From an uncultured Arenicella sp. (GTDB lineage: Bacteria; Pseudomonadota; Gammaproteobacteria; Arenicellales; Arenicellaceae): a stretch of 64,000 nucleotides of DNA. Position 1 is the stretch's first letter. Every line of letters starts with the position of its first letter. The DNA is taken from the NCBI GenBank assembly GCA_938048185.1, contig CALIVT010000002.1, forward strand, positions 26,034-90,033. Reading direction: 5' to 3'. Both the position numbers and the translations under genes were made by a program. Positions 1-9,223 of the stretch are shown piece by piece. The notes beneath the pieces were generated by a model that saw only the letters and a program-made list of their open reading frames with translations, had not been told where the DNA came from and made no database searches.

Positions 1-1538
1 TCGTCAACCGTGTTTGACTGATAATGCTGATCAAACGTTACCGAGAATTGCGGGCCGAGGTCCTTAATCTCAAATTCACTTACCTTCACCTTTATAAACG
101 CTTTATTGGTTAGACGCACTTGGCGTTGCTCAAGCCATTGGGCACGCGTGATCGAGCGACTCGATGAATAGTTTTCAGCGTAATGCCCCACATACTCGTC
201 GACTGCTTGAGCGGACCATGCTCGAGCCCAGCTTTGTATCCGCGCGATCGCATCTTGTTCTTGACGCGCTTTTAGCGCTTGAGTTTCTTGGGCTTCGTCG
301 GCAGAGGCCTGTTGTTGTGCAGCGAGCTCGGCTTTCCTAGCCGCATCTAACTTAGCTAGACGTTCTTGCTCGCTTTTTACCTGCTCAGCTTTTGCCAACT
401 GAGCACTCAAGGCTAACGCCTGCTGCTGCGACTTTAGCGCTTGGTTCTCGTCTCGTAACTCATTCAAGGCTTGCTTAGCTGCATCAAAATCTTGTGCAAC
501 CAAGGCTTGTGCTTGCGCCTGTTGTTCAGCTTGAGCAATCATCTTACTTTGCTGAGCGAGCAAACCTTGCGCGTCTTTAAGCTGCGCCTGCGCCTCGCTC
601 GAAGCCTGTTGCTGCTCGGCCAACTCCGCCTTCAATTGAGCAAGTTGTGAAGCGGTATCTTGCTCTGCTCGCACCACTCGCGCTTCAGCTTCTCGCTGCG
701 CAGTTTGAGTGGCAAGCAAGCTTTGAGACTGCTCAGACAATTGTGCGTTCAACGCGGCAATTTCTTTTTCAAAATTACTTTTCGCACTGGCGGCGGTCTT
801 TTCAGTTGCCAGTAATTTGTCGTTTAATTCGGCGATTTGCTTATTCTGGGTCTCATTAAATAGTGACTCTGACTTCGCTTCATTCTCAAGTTGCGACTTT
901 AGCGCCCGCAATTCTCGACTTTGGTCAAAGCGGGTGACCAACGCGTCAACCAGCGGTAACGAGGCCTGCACTGTTATGGCATCCGCGTTGGTGTCGAGTG
1001 CTTTGCGATAGGCGCTTGCGGCAATCGCGCCATGCACTTTCTTTAGTCCAGTGAACAACATCCCGGCCTTTTGATTAGCATCGATACCGCGCATTAATGT
1101 GGCGCGCGCCATCTCTAAATCATCTCGCTGTGCATAGATTGACGCCAAGTTTAGGTAGGGCTCGACCACACTCGGATAATCTTTAATGACTGAATTCAAT
1201 TGCTCAATAGCGGACTCAGTTTTACCATCGCTTAGTGTCTGGTTAGCCTGTTCGAAGCGCGTTTTAAGATCCGAATTACTGCGCTCATCGAGTTGCACCT
1301 CAGGCCTTTTGGGGCGTTCATAAAATCGACCGCTAACCACTCCATTTTCAGACGGGTCAGCGCTGGCCTTGGCGATCGGTTGAATCACCGAGGCGATTGA
1401 ATCTGATGAAGGTTGCGAGTCCTGCGCAGTAGTAGCCTTCTGATCGCTTGCATCACCATCAGCGAACACCACCCAAAGCAGAAGCGCCACAGGCAATGCA
1501 AACATCAACAGTTTTATCGGAAATTTATCAGTCATCAT
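1..1538 (-). CDS. TPR / coiled-coil protein with C-terminal Cds6-like domain, cut by the window edge
   Basis: The frame is open from an ATG at 1538 (a second ATG follows at 1535) to the window edge. About 512 residues are visible and the C-terminus is missing. Residues ~6-24 are hydrophobic (signal peptide or membrane anchor). TPR-like helices follow at ~80-165, then a long Gln/Ala/Glu-rich coiled coil at ~190-425. The visible end resembles the NTF2-like domain that closes proteins of the L,D-transpeptidase Cds6 family (WARAWSAQAVDEYVGHY, then RAQWLEQR). No transpeptidase catalytic domain is seen in the visible part. The gene lies about 200 bp downstream of polA on the same strand, with a tandem repeat between them. 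No ribosome-binding site is evident. The function is unknown; a role in the cell envelope is an inference from the domain family. Confidence 0.8.
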   Translation of the reverse strand, partial: MMTDKFPIKLLMFALPVALLLWVVFADGDASDQKATTAQDSQPSSDSIASVIQPIAKASADPSENGVVSGRFYERPKRPEVQLDERSNSDLKTRFEQANQTLSDGKTESAIEQLNSVIKDYPSVVEPYLNLASIYAQRDDLEMARATLMRGIDANQKAGMLFTGLKKVHGAIAASAYRKALDTNADAITVQASLPLVDALVTRFDQSRELRALKSQLENEAKSESLFNETQNKQIAELNDKLLATEKTAASAKSNFEKEIAALNAQLSEQSQSLLATQTAQREAEARVVRAEQDTASQLAQLKAELAEQQQASSEAQAQLKDAQGLLAQQSKMIAQAEQQAQAQALVAQDFDAAKQALNELRDENQALKSQQQALALSAQLAKAEQVKSEQERLAKLDAARKAELAAQQQASADEAQETQALKARQEQDAIARIQSWARAWSAQAVDEYVGHYAENYSSSRSITRAQWLEQRQVRLTNKAFIKVKVSEFEIKDLGPQFSVTFDQHYQSNTVD

Positions 1539-1674
1539 TATCAGTTACTACTACCCACCCCGCGCAACGCTTGCAACACCCCAAGAGTTGCACACTCGCT
1601 TGGCGAGAATTCTAAACCATTCGGCTATACGTGTCAGCGCCGTTAACGGTCATTATGGAACTGTGGCGACTATT

Positions 1675-1737
1675 CAGAGCAGATAAACACCTGGTCAGAG
1701 CAGATAAACACCCGGTCAGAGCAGATAAACGCCCGAA
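1675..1737. repeat. three tandem copies of a 21-bp repeat between polA and the TPR gene
   Basis: Three head-to-tail 21-bp units at 1675-1695, 1696-1716 and 1717-1737 share the core cagagcagataaac. The units differ only at a few positions in the last seven bases. The array ends 8 bp before the polA stop codon (1746-1748), so it lies just beyond the polA coding end and 137 bp upstream of the next gene. The 21-bp period equals two turns of B-DNA, which would place any bound protein on one face of the helix. It may equally be simple slippage. Confidence 0.9.
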
Positions 1738-1745
1738 TTATAGTG

Positions 1746-4448
1746 CTAATGGGCAAGCGCCCAGCTACTTCCCTCTCCCGCTTCGACTAACAATGGCACT
1801 TTGAGTTCGACGACATTTTGCATAAGTTTACAAATTGTCTTTTTATTTGAGCTTAATGACGCATCATCCACTTCGAAAACCAATTCATCGTGCACCTGCA
1901 TCACCATTTTTATATCGTCGCGCTCGGCGACCCATTTATCAACGGCAATCATTGCCAGCTTAATGATGTCGGCCGCGGTACCTTGCATTGGCGCATTGAT
2001 TGCGGTTCGCTCGGCATATTGGCGCACATTGTGATTTTTCGCATTAATGTCAGGCAAGTACAAGCGCCGACCAAACACGGTCTCAACATAGCCCTGCTCA
2101 CGGGCATATTCGCGCGTATCTTCCATGTAGCCCTTAACGCCCGGGTAGCGCTCGAAATACTGATCGATATAAGCCTGAGCTTGTTTGCGTTCAACATTCA
2201 GTTGCTTGGCTAGACCGAAGGCCGACATGCCGTAAATCAAACCAAAATTAACTGCCTTTGAGTGTCGGCGTTGGTCGTCGGTAACCGCGTCTAATTCGAC
2301 GGAAAATATTTCGGCCGCAGTCGCACGATGAATATCTAAGTTGTTGTTAAAGGCACTAACCAAGGCTTGGTCACCCGACAAGTGCGCCATAATTCTTAGC
2401 TCAATCTGCGAATAGTCGGCCGCCACAATTTGACAGCCCGCAGGCGCGATAAACGCTTCTCGAATACGACGACCTTCTTGTGTGCGAATAGGGATGTTTT
2501 GTAAATTCGGGTCACTCGACGACAAGCGGCCAGTCGCGGTGACCGCTTGATGATACGACGTGTGTACTCGCCCGGTCTTCGCATTAATCATCGTTGGCAG
2601 CTTGTCGGTGTAAGTCGACTTTAGCTTGCCCAAGCTACGATGCTCTAGGATTAAACGCGGCAACTCATGCTCCACAGCCAGTTCTTGCAATACCTCTTCG
2701 GCGGTGGATGGCGCGCCCTTGGGCGTTTTCTTTAGCACCGGCAAACCCATTTTGTCGTAAAGAATTTCCTGAATCTGCTTGGGCGACGCCAAGTTAAAGT
2801 CACCTTCGGCCAACTCATACGCCTTTTTCTCAGCCGCTTGCATGCTCATCGCTAACTGCTGACTTTGCTGCAATAACATATTGTCATCGATCAACACTCC
2901 ATTACATTCTATCCTCGACAAAATACTCACCAGCGGCATTTCCAGCTCGGTGAAGATGCGGTGCAGTTTTGGCTGACGCGCGAGGGTTGGCATTAGCACG
3001 TGGTGTAAACGCAGAGTCACATCAGCGTCTTCCGCGGCGTAATGTCCACCCTTATCAATATCAACTTGGTCAAAGGTAAGCTGCGCTTTACCTTTGCCAG
3101 CAACGTCACTGAAAGGCACTGGCGTATGACCAAGGTGGGTTTGCGACAGCGCATCCATATTGTGTCGCGAGCTAACACTGTCCAACACGTATGATTCGAG
3201 CATGGTGTCAAACGCGACACCTTTGGTATTGATATCGTAGTTCGCCAGCACGCTCATGTCATACTTTAGGTTTTGACCAATCTTGGGTAGTGCCGGATTC
3301 TCTAACAACGGCTTCAATTGTGCCAACACCCAATCACGGCTTAATTGCTCTGGCGCCCCCATATAACTATGCGCTACCGGAACATAAACCGCTTCGCCTA
3401 TCTCGATGGCGAACGAAATTCCAACCAGCTCGGCTTCTTGAGCATTAACCGACGTAGTTTCAGTATCAAACGCAAAGCCTTCGCTGTCGGCCAAGCGCGC
3501 AACCCAGGCTAAAAACTCTTCTTTCTCAAACACGACTTGATAATTGCCAGCCTTGAAGTCTTGTGGCGGCGCGCCGGCACTCGCTGGTTGATCGGCACCC
3601 AGTTCGGCTAACCATTTCTTAAACTGCAGTGTTTGATAGATTTCAATCAGCTTTTCTTGGTCTTGTGCAACTTGTTTCAAGTCGCCCAACGCTGGCTCAA
3701 CTTCGAGTTCGCAGCGCAAGGTAACCAGATCCTTTGAGAGCGGTAACTGAGGGATAAACTCGCGCAAGTTCTCGCCGACTTTGCCACCAATTTTATCCGC
3801 GTTTTCAATAACACCATCCAAGCTATGGTATTCATTAATCCACTTAACCGCTGTTTTAGGCCCCACTTTGGGCACACCAGGCACGTTATCCGACGTGTCA
3901 CCCATCAATGCGAGGTAATCAACAATCTGGTCGGGCCTGACACCAAATTTTTCAACCACACCGGCCTCGTCCAAAATCACCTTTTTCATGGTATCGATTA
4001 GATTTACCTTGGTGTTGACGATTTGCGCTAAATCTTTATCGCCGCTGGCGACCAACACCGATTGACCGGCTTCACTTGCTTGCTTTGCGTAGGTACCAAT
4101 CACGTCGTCGGCCTCGACGCCGGGCATGGCTACCAGCGGCAAGCCCAGAGCTTGAACCGCGCTATGCACGTACTCTACTTGACTGCGCAATTCATCTGGC
4201 ATTGAAGGTCGGTTAGCCTTGTAGTCGGTGTATAACTCGTGTCTAAAATTCTTACCCTTGGCATCAAAAATAGCCACAATATTTGAGTCGGGATACTCAG
4301 ACATCAGGCTCTTAATCATATTTACGATGCCAAACACGGCCCCAGTTGGCTGGCCTTCGGTGGTTTGCATACGTTTTAGTTGAGGCACATAAAAAGCGCG
4401 ATATAGGTAAGATGAACCGTCGATTAAAATTAGTTGAGGTTGCTGCAT
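1746..4448 (-). CDS. polA: DNA polymerase I
   Basis: Full-length Pol I of 900 residues. It does gap filling, Okazaki-fragment maturation and repair synthesis. The N-terminal 5'-3' exonuclease (residues ~1-290) begins LILIDGSSYLYRAF. The 3'-5' proofreading domain keeps its metal ligands: FDTETTS near 330, NLKYD, and YAAEDAD. The polymerase domain has motif A (DYSQIELR), motif B (RRHSKAVNFGLIYG) and motif C (VHDE), so all three activities look intact. The ATG start at 4448 is set by the family N-terminus. It is transcribed divergently from the DUF2782 gene, which is its usual neighbour in Pseudomonas-type genomes. Confidence 0.98.
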   Translation of the reverse strand: MQQPQLILIDGSSYLYRAFYVPQLKRMQTTEGQPTGAVFGIVNMIKSLMSEYPDSNIVAIFDAKGKNFRHELYTDYKANRPSMPDELRSQVEYVHSAVQALGLPLVAMPGVEADDVIGTYAKQASEAGQSVLVASGDKDLAQIVNTKVNLIDTMKKVILDEAGVVEKFGVRPDQIVDYLALMGDTSDNVPGVPKVGPKTAVKWINEYHSLDGVIENADKIGGKVGENLREFIPQLPLSKDLVTLRCELEVEPALGDLKQVAQDQEKLIEIYQTLQFKKWLAELGADQPASAGAPPQDFKAGNYQVVFEKEEFLAWVARLADSEGFAFDTETTSVNAQEAELVGISFAIEIGEAVYVPVAHSYMGAPEQLSRDWVLAQLKPLLENPALPKIGQNLKYDMSVLANYDINTKGVAFDTMLESYVLDSVSSRHNMDALSQTHLGHTPVPFSDVAGKGKAQLTFDQVDIDKGGHYAAEDADVTLRLHHVLMPTLARQPKLHRIFTELEMPLVSILSRIECNGVLIDDNMLLQQSQQLAMSMQAAEKKAYELAEGDFNLASPKQIQEILYDKMGLPVLKKTPKGAPSTAEEVLQELAVEHELPRLILEHRSLGKLKSTYTDKLPTMINAKTGRVHTSYHQAVTATGRLSSSDPNLQNIPIRTQEGRRIREAFIAPAGCQIVAADYSQIELRIMAHLSGDQALVSAFNNNLDIHRATAAEIFSVELDAVTDDQRRHSKAVNFGLIYGMSAFGLAKQLNVERKQAQAYIDQYFERYPGVKGYMEDTREYAREQGYVETVFGRRLYLPDINAKNHNVRQYAERTAINAPMQGTAADIIKLAMIAVDKWVAERDDIKMVMQVHDELVFEVDDASLSSNKKTICKLMQNVVELKVPLLVEAGEGSSWALAH

Positions 4449-4594
4449 TTAGGGGGCCGGCGTTTTAAGGTGAAATAGTGATGGCGGAAACAAGGTATAA
4501 TATCACGACCGTTGACTCCGCTTAGTAACTAAGCGCACTATCATGCTTATGAGTTACGCTCATTCTCAAGAATTAATAAAAGTGGAGAAAGAAA

Positions 4595-5029
4595 ATGATG
4601 AATCGAAAAAAAATAGATCAAATTAGACCACTCATTTTCGTGAGCGTGCTTAGTACAAGCCTGTGTGCCAGCATAGCCGCATTTGCTCAAACGGCGCCCC
4701 CGCCCAGCTTAGGCCAAGACACCAAAGGGCAACCCGCTATTGAAGAGGCTGTTGAGCCCAAGGCGCAGGAGCCAGCGGCCGATTCGGCCTTACCAGACAG
4801 TAACGCGATTGGCGAAAAATCCGAGAAAAATAGCGGAGGACCGCTCGGCACCGCGACCATCAAAGAATCTCGCCGTGAAAATGGTCAAGTGTATTTGATC
4901 GAGCTAGAGCACTCGGCTGGCGCGAAGCAATATATTGAAGAAAACGACTCAGACGGTAATATTGAGCTAAAATCTGACGATCTCGACGAAACACCTAATC
5001 TACCAAAATGGAAAATCGGCTCTTGGTAA
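4595..5029 (+). CDS. DUF2782-family secreted protein
   Basis: 144 residues with an N-terminal signal peptide (hydrophobic ~12-31, cleavage likely after AFA). A Pro/Glu/Ala-rich low-complexity linker leads to a conserved C-terminal block of ~50 residues (GQVYLIELEHSAG, DSDGN, PNLPKWKIGSW). This matches the small DUF2782 family, often encoded beside polA. The function of the family is unknown. A ribosome-binding site (ggagaaag) stands 5-8 bases before the ATG pair at 4595/4598. The last 22 bases overlap the next gene in another frame. Confidence 0.8.
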   Translation: MMNRKKIDQIRPLIFVSVLSTSLCASIAAFAQTAPPPSLGQDTKGQPAIEEAVEPKAQEPAADSALPDSNAIGEKSEKNSGGPLGTATIKESRRENGQVYLIELEHSAGAKQYIEENDSDGNIELKSDDLDETPNLPKWKIGSW

Positions 5030-5415
5030 AACACGCATTTATTGTTAGTTGTCTTTTAGTTTGCACAAGCGCTTTTCACGCTAGCGACGCACTCGGAAAA
5101 GACCGACAAGACATTCGTTTTTATAAAATCAATAAAGACGAAATCACCCAAAAATTACGTTTTACAAATCGTAAGGCACGCAAGCCCGGATGCCATAATT
5201 TTATCAAACGAGCACGCTTACACCGTACTGTTCAGTTTGGCTACAAAGTGTGTCGGGTTTACGCCAAAAAAAACTGTAAAGACGAATCGTTGATGAGTTT
5301 TTATCGCGAAAAGGAACCCGAATTCAAAACCACCGAACTTAGCCAAGGTTACGGATGGTATCCAGTAGGAGAGCACAAACGAGGCGAAAAGGTCAAATCT
5401 TGGTATTGTGAATAG
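5008..5415 (+). CDS. small secreted cysteine-containing protein of unknown function
   Basis: 135 residues. A hydrophobic signal segment (residues ~8-25, possible cleavage after FHAS or SDALG) precedes a basic mature part with four cysteines, the last two residues from the C-terminus, compatible with disulfides in the periplasm. I do not recognise the family. The start is inside the 3' end of the upstream gene (22-bp overlap), which suggests translational coupling; there is no separate ribosome-binding site. The codon pattern and clear signal peptide favour a real gene. About 235 bp without a recognisable feature follow before zapE. Confidence 0.6.
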   Translation: MENRLLVKHAFIVSCLLVCTSAFHASDALGKDRQDIRFYKINKDEITQKLRFTNRKARKPGCHNFIKRARLHRTVQFGYKVCRVYAKKNCKDESLMSFYREKEPEFKTTELSQGYGWYPVGEHKRGEKVKSWYCE

Positions 5416-5651
5416 TACGTTATCGCTAAGCGCTTTCACTCTGCCCACGAGGGCCTAAATTCATCAACCAGCTTTTTGAGAAGCCGATATTTTTCGAGAA
5501 ATTTAGACTAAAGGCTTTGAGAAAATTCGTAACCGTCCAGCCCAGGCACTCATTCTTTGTTTTCAATTTCAACGATAGCTGTGCACCATTTTTCATAAGA
5601 AGGCTGATCAGCCTCTATATGATTTATCGAAACACGCTCAACCAGTTACCT

Positions 5652-6749
5652 TTAAACCTTATGGCTCAACGCTAAATAGTCATGCGATTGCATTTCCTGT
5701 AACCGGCTTATAGTTCGCTTGAACTCAAACGCCACACGCTTGCCCGCGTAAAGCTCAGTTGCTTGGGCCTGGGCTGAAATTATTAGCTTTACATTATGAT
5801 CGTAAAAAACGTCGACCAAGTTGATAAAGCGTCGCGCTTGGTCTTCGTGCAAACGATCCATTACCGGTATGTTCGACAACAGTACCGAGTGAAAGGTTTT
5901 TGCCAATTCGATGTAGTCGTTTTGAGATCGAGGCCCGTCACAAAGCTCGCTAAACTCAAACCAAATTACGCCGTCCGCGCGTTTGATGAAATCTAAATCT
6001 CGACCTTCGATTTCAATCACCCCCTTGTCAACACCCACATCGGGCGCGAGGTGCTCGAAGTTATAAAGCATGCCCGCACTCGCCGTCTCGTCTACTGGGT
6101 GGAAGTAAGTTTCGGCTTTGTCTAGAAAACGCAGTCGGTAGTCAATGCCTGAATCAATATTCACCACATCGGTGTATTGGTAAATCATATCGATTGCGGG
6201 TAAAAACAAATCGCGTTGAAGGCCGCCTAGGTATAGGTCTTTCGGCTCGACATTGCTGGTAGCAACTAAGCTAACACCCTCGTCGAACAGTACCCGCATT
6301 AGCTTCACAAGAATAACCGCATCAGCAACATCGTTAACCACGAACTCGTCGAAGCACAACACGCGGGTTTCACTCGCTAAGCGTTTGCCTATCACTACCA
6401 AGGGGTCAGCCTGATCGCGCAGTTGCTTCCGATCTAAATGCACCCGATGCATAAAGCGATGAAAATGCATGCGTCGCTTTTCTTCAAAAGGCAAACATTC
6501 AAAAAAGGTATCGACAAGGTACGTTTTACCGCGCCCAACTCCGCCCCAAAAATAGAGCCCTTGAACCGGTGGCCTAGGCTTCGAACCCCAGCCCAGCTTC
6601 GCGAGCAAACCTAATTTTTCAGGCGGTTGTGCGACCAACTCATCGTACAATCGCTGCAGGTTATCCACGGCAATGCGCTGCGCCTCATCGGGCTCAAATT
6701 CGGGGTTTTCTAGGTCTTTTTGATACCGTGAACGAGGGGTATTTGGCAT
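5652..6749 (-). CDS. zapE: cell division protein ZapE (AFG1-like ATPase)
   Basis: 365 residues from the ATG at 6749; an in-frame TTG three codons upstream is less likely. AFG1/ZapE ATPases are P-loop enzymes; E. coli ZapE associates with the Z-ring under constricting conditions. Walker A is GGVGRGKT (residues ~72-79), Walker B is VLCFDEF, and the C-terminal part has the family pattern (HEDQARRFINLVDVFYDHNVKL). Length fits the family. It is transcribed away from the carbonic anhydrase-like gene across a 77-bp divergent promoter region. Confidence 0.93.
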   Translation of the reverse strand: MPNTPRSRYQKDLENPEFEPDEAQRIAVDNLQRLYDELVAQPPEKLGLLAKLGWGSKPRPPVQGLYFWGGVGRGKTYLVDTFFECLPFEEKRRMHFHRFMHRVHLDRKQLRDQADPLVVIGKRLASETRVLCFDEFVVNDVADAVILVKLMRVLFDEGVSLVATSNVEPKDLYLGGLQRDLFLPAIDMIYQYTDVVNIDSGIDYRLRFLDKAETYFHPVDETASAGMLYNFEHLAPDVGVDKGVIEIEGRDLDFIKRADGVIWFEFSELCDGPRSQNDYIELAKTFHSVLLSNIPVMDRLHEDQARRFINLVDVFYDHNVKLIISAQAQATELYAGKRVAFEFKRTISRLQEMQSHDYLALSHKV

Positions 6750-6826
6750 GAATCGCAAGGTTTGCTATTGCGGGGAATCGAGTTTACCGTATCGTATGAC
6801 TTTTGTTAGAGTATTTATTTGTAAGC

Positions 6827-7363
6827 ATGAGTATTGAATTGCCACTGTTCCCTTATCGCGGCGTGTTACCGAAAGTGCACCCACTGGCGTTTGTCGCGCA
6901 AACGGCTGCGATAATTGGTGACGTAGAAATTGGTGCGGGCTCTGGCGTCTGGTATGGCTGTGTGATACGCGGCGACGTCAACGAGATCCGCATCGGCGAA
7001 CGCACGAATATCCAAGACTTAAGCATGATACATTGCGCTGAACTTGGCCAAGGCACCTATCTCGGTAATGACATTACGGTGGGGCACTCGGCAGTGTTAC
7101 ACGCGTGCACCATCGAAGATAACGCACTAATCGGCATTCAAGCCTGTGTGATGGATGATTGTCTTATTGAAAGTGGCGCAATGGTCGCCGCAGGTGCTCT
7201 GGTTACCCCCGGAAAAATTGTGAAATCTAACGAGGTATGGGCTGGACGACCCGCGAAAAAACTGCGCGACGTATCGGAAAAAGATTTGGAGTTTTTAGAG
7301 ATTAACCGCAAACGTTACGAACGCATGGCACACGAATATCGACATGAACAGTATGAACGCTAA
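6827..7363 (+). CDS. gamma-class carbonic anhydrase family protein (YrdA-like)
   Basis: 178 residues made almost entirely of left-handed beta-helix hexapeptide repeats, with a C-terminal alpha helix. The pattern VWYGCVIRGDVNEIRIGERTNIQD and the spaced histidines (MIHC, VGHSAVLHAC) are the metal-binding signature of the gamma carbonic anhydrase / YrdA group. Whether it hydrates CO2 is not predictable, since many relatives have no proven activity. The ATG at 6827 is preferred over an upstream TTG at 6803 because MSIELPLFPY matches the family start. It overlaps tspO by 20 bp. Confidence 0.88.
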   Translation: MSIELPLFPYRGVLPKVHPLAFVAQTAAIIGDVEIGAGSGVWYGCVIRGDVNEIRIGERTNIQDLSMIHCAELGQGTYLGNDITVGHSAVLHACTIEDNALIGIQACVMDDCLIESGAMVAAGALVTPGKIVKSNEVWAGRPAKKLRDVSEKDLEFLEINRKRYERMAHEYRHEQYER

Positions 7364-7835
7364 ACAGCCAGCGACGATGCAAAAAGAAGCTCGCTGGCAA
7401 CTATTACCCATTTTTCTAGTTGTTTGCTTCTTGGTATTTGCCTTTGGAGGCTTGTTCCAACCTGGGCCATGGTATCAAGCGCTGATTATCCCGCCATGGA
7501 CGCCGCCAAATATCGCATTCCCGATTGCATGGAGTATTTTATACCTATTTATCGCACTGGCAGGCTGGTTAATATTCGCGAGTGGCAATCGACCTTTACA
7601 GATACTCTGGATAAGCCAACTCGTGCTTAATGGCTTATGGTCATGGATTTTCTTCGGTGAACACTGGGTTCTGCTTGGTCTTGTCGATATAATATTAATT
7701 GACATTTTGGTGATAAATCTAGTTCTCAAAACGCGCCGTGCGGGTCTAAACTGGGCCGCCGCGCTGATGTCGCCTTACCTCATTTGGCTGCTACTCGCGA
7801 CCAGCCTAAACGCCTATATCTTCCTCGCTAATTAG
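7344..7835 (+). CDS. tspO: TspO/MBR family membrane protein
   Basis: Up to 163 residues with five hydrophobic segments and many tryptophans, the hallmark of the TspO/MBR (tryptophan-rich sensory protein) family. These proteins bind porphyrins or sterol-like ligands in the membrane. Conserved pieces are PGPWYQALIIPPWTPPN, ILWISQLVLNGLWSWIFFG and a Leu/Ala-rich last helix ending in YIFLAN. It could start at 7344 or at the ATG at 7353. Both lie within the end of the upstream gene, so coupled translation is likely. A hairpin terminator follows at 7924-7965. Confidence 0.93.
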   Translation: MNSMNAKQPATMQKEARWQLLPIFLVVCFLVFAFGGLFQPGPWYQALIIPPWTPPNIAFPIAWSILYLFIALAGWLIFASGNRPLQILWISQLVLNGLWSWIFFGEHWVLLGLVDIILIDILVINLVLKTRRAGLNWAAALMSPYLIWLLLATSLNAYIFLAN

Positions 7836-7923
7836 GAAATGCCTAGCTTAACGATTACCGTGGCGCGGTATTGTCGTAACCAATTTAGGCTTATCGTCTT
7901 TATTAGGCCAAACAATACACATA

Positions 7924-7965
7924 AAAAAAAGCGAGGCCGCATCCCCATACAGACCTCGCTATTTT
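7924..7965. terminator. hairpin terminator between tspO and the dehydrogenase gene
   Basis: Perfect 7-bp stem AGCGAGG (7930-7936) and CCTCGCT (7954-7960) with a 17-base loop. On the plus strand only ATTTTG follows. On the minus strand the stem runs into a T-rich stretch (eight A on the plus strand just before it). It would end tspO transcripts and stop any antisense transcription from downstream. Confidence 0.6.
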
Positions 7966-8017
7966 GACCCGCTCCCTCGTCATCCTGTAATGAGGATAAA
8001 CCAAAGAAAATGTTAGA

Positions 8018-8034
8018 CATATGACCCATATGGG
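8018..8034. promoter_or_regulatory. palindromic CATATG-ACC-CATATG possible operator
   Basis: Two CATATG hexamers (8018-8023 and 8027-8032) are separated by three bases, forming an inverted repeat about 65 bp before the dehydrogenase ATG. The second is embedded in a 10-bp palindrome CCCATATGGG (8025-8034). The position suits a repressor or activator site for that gene. No regulator gene is adjacent, so this is only a pattern. Confidence 0.3.
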
Positions 8035-8095
8035 GTGTTTTGAGTCTCAGCGCCACAAGCAATGGGCATTTACCGTCGAAACGAAGAGCAAAGAA

Positions 8096-9172
8096 ATGAC
8101 AGACAACTCAATGAAAGCCGTCGTAACCATTGGTAACGGTGGCTATGAAAAACTGGTCTATCAAGATGTGCTAATTCCTGAAATAGAAACGGGCGAGGTG
8201 CTTGTCGAAGTGTTGGCTGCTGGTGTTAACAACACAGAGATCAATACGAGATTGGGATGGTATTCATCTTCAGTTAGTGGTTCCACTATCGAAACAGTAG
8301 AATCAAACGTAAAATCACCTCCTTCAATTAATGACGGGGGTTGGAATAAAGAAACCCCTTTCCCATTGATACAAGGAACAGATTGCTGTGGGTTAATTCA
8401 GAGTGTCGCAAACGATGTTGACACCAAACTGATAAATAGACGAGTGATTATTCGCCCTTGTATTCGCAAGTTCGGATTTGATAATTTAGATAATATTTGG
8501 ATGGGCTCCGATTTTAATGGTGCTTTTGCTCAATACTTAAAAATTAAAGCAAGTGAGGTGTTTCCGATAACTTGTGATTGGACAGACTCAGAACTTGGCA
8601 CCATTCCGTGCTCTTACGGAACCTCGGAAAACATGCTTCACAGAGCCAATGTGAGGTCAGGAGAAACGGTGCTGGTAATGGGGGCATCTGGAGGCGTTGG
8701 TTCCGCTACGGTGCAACTTGCAAAACGCAGAGGAGCAAAGGTTATCGGGGTTGCGAGTGAGAACAAACATGAACAAATGTCTAAATTTGGAGTGGACATC
8801 TTGTATGGACGTTCCGCCAATCTAATCGATGAATTAGGCGAAGAATCAGTGGACGTCGTGATCGACAATGTCGCCGGTGAATCGTTTCCGAGCATGCTCA
8901 AACTACTGGTGCGCGGAGGAAGGTTAGTGTCGTCGGGGGCAATATCCGGCCCCATTGTCGAGCTAGATATGCGCGACATGTACTTAAAAGATATTACTCT
9001 TATCGGCACAACCGCTTGGGATGAAACAGTATTCCCAAATATTGTAAAGTATATAGAGCGAGGAGAGATACAACCGATCTTAGCAAAAGCCTTTCCGCTA
9101 TCATCAATTGCTGAAGCTCAAGCGGAATTTCTCCTAAAAAAGCATGTGGGGAATTTTGTGCTAATACCGTGA
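8096..9172 (+). CDS. zinc-type medium-chain alcohol dehydrogenase / quinone oxidoreductase-like protein
   Basis: About 358 residues from the ATG at 8096; MKAVV at 8111 is an alternative, and the frame is open further up to 8021. MDR superfamily: an N-terminal GroES-like fold (EVLVEVLAAGVNNTEINTRLG, then GTDCCG) and a Rossmann NAD(P)-binding domain with GASGGVGSATVQLAK. The usual catalytic Cys-His-Glu zinc set and the four-cysteine structural zinc loop are not obvious, so it may act as a zinc-independent reductase; the substrate is unknown. An insertion near residues 50-85 is unusual. The first two thirds look clearly AT-richer than the neighbours, suggesting recent acquisition. Confidence 0.85.
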   Translation: MTDNSMKAVVTIGNGGYEKLVYQDVLIPEIETGEVLVEVLAAGVNNTEINTRLGWYSSSVSGSTIETVESNVKSPPSINDGGWNKETPFPLIQGTDCCGLIQSVANDVDTKLINRRVIIRPCIRKFGFDNLDNIWMGSDFNGAFAQYLKIKASEVFPITCDWTDSELGTIPCSYGTSENMLHRANVRSGETVLVMGASGGVGSATVQLAKRRGAKVIGVASENKHEQMSKFGVDILYGRSANLIDELGEESVDVVIDNVAGESFPSMLKLLVRGGRLVSSGAISGPIVELDMRDMYLKDITLIGTTAWDETVFPNIVKYIERGEIQPILAKAFPLSSIAEAQAEFLLKKHVGNFVLIP

Positions 9173-9223
9173 TCCAGAGAAATGAGACACGTCAATCTGC
9201 TTAATTGTGACTGGCGACTAAGA

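Noticed and set aside
1801..2797. Plus-strand open frames antisense to polA (e.g. 1801-2034, 1890-2213, 2594-2797)
   Set aside because: They mirror the codon structure of polA, have no ribosome-binding site or family pattern, and overlap a fully conserved gene.
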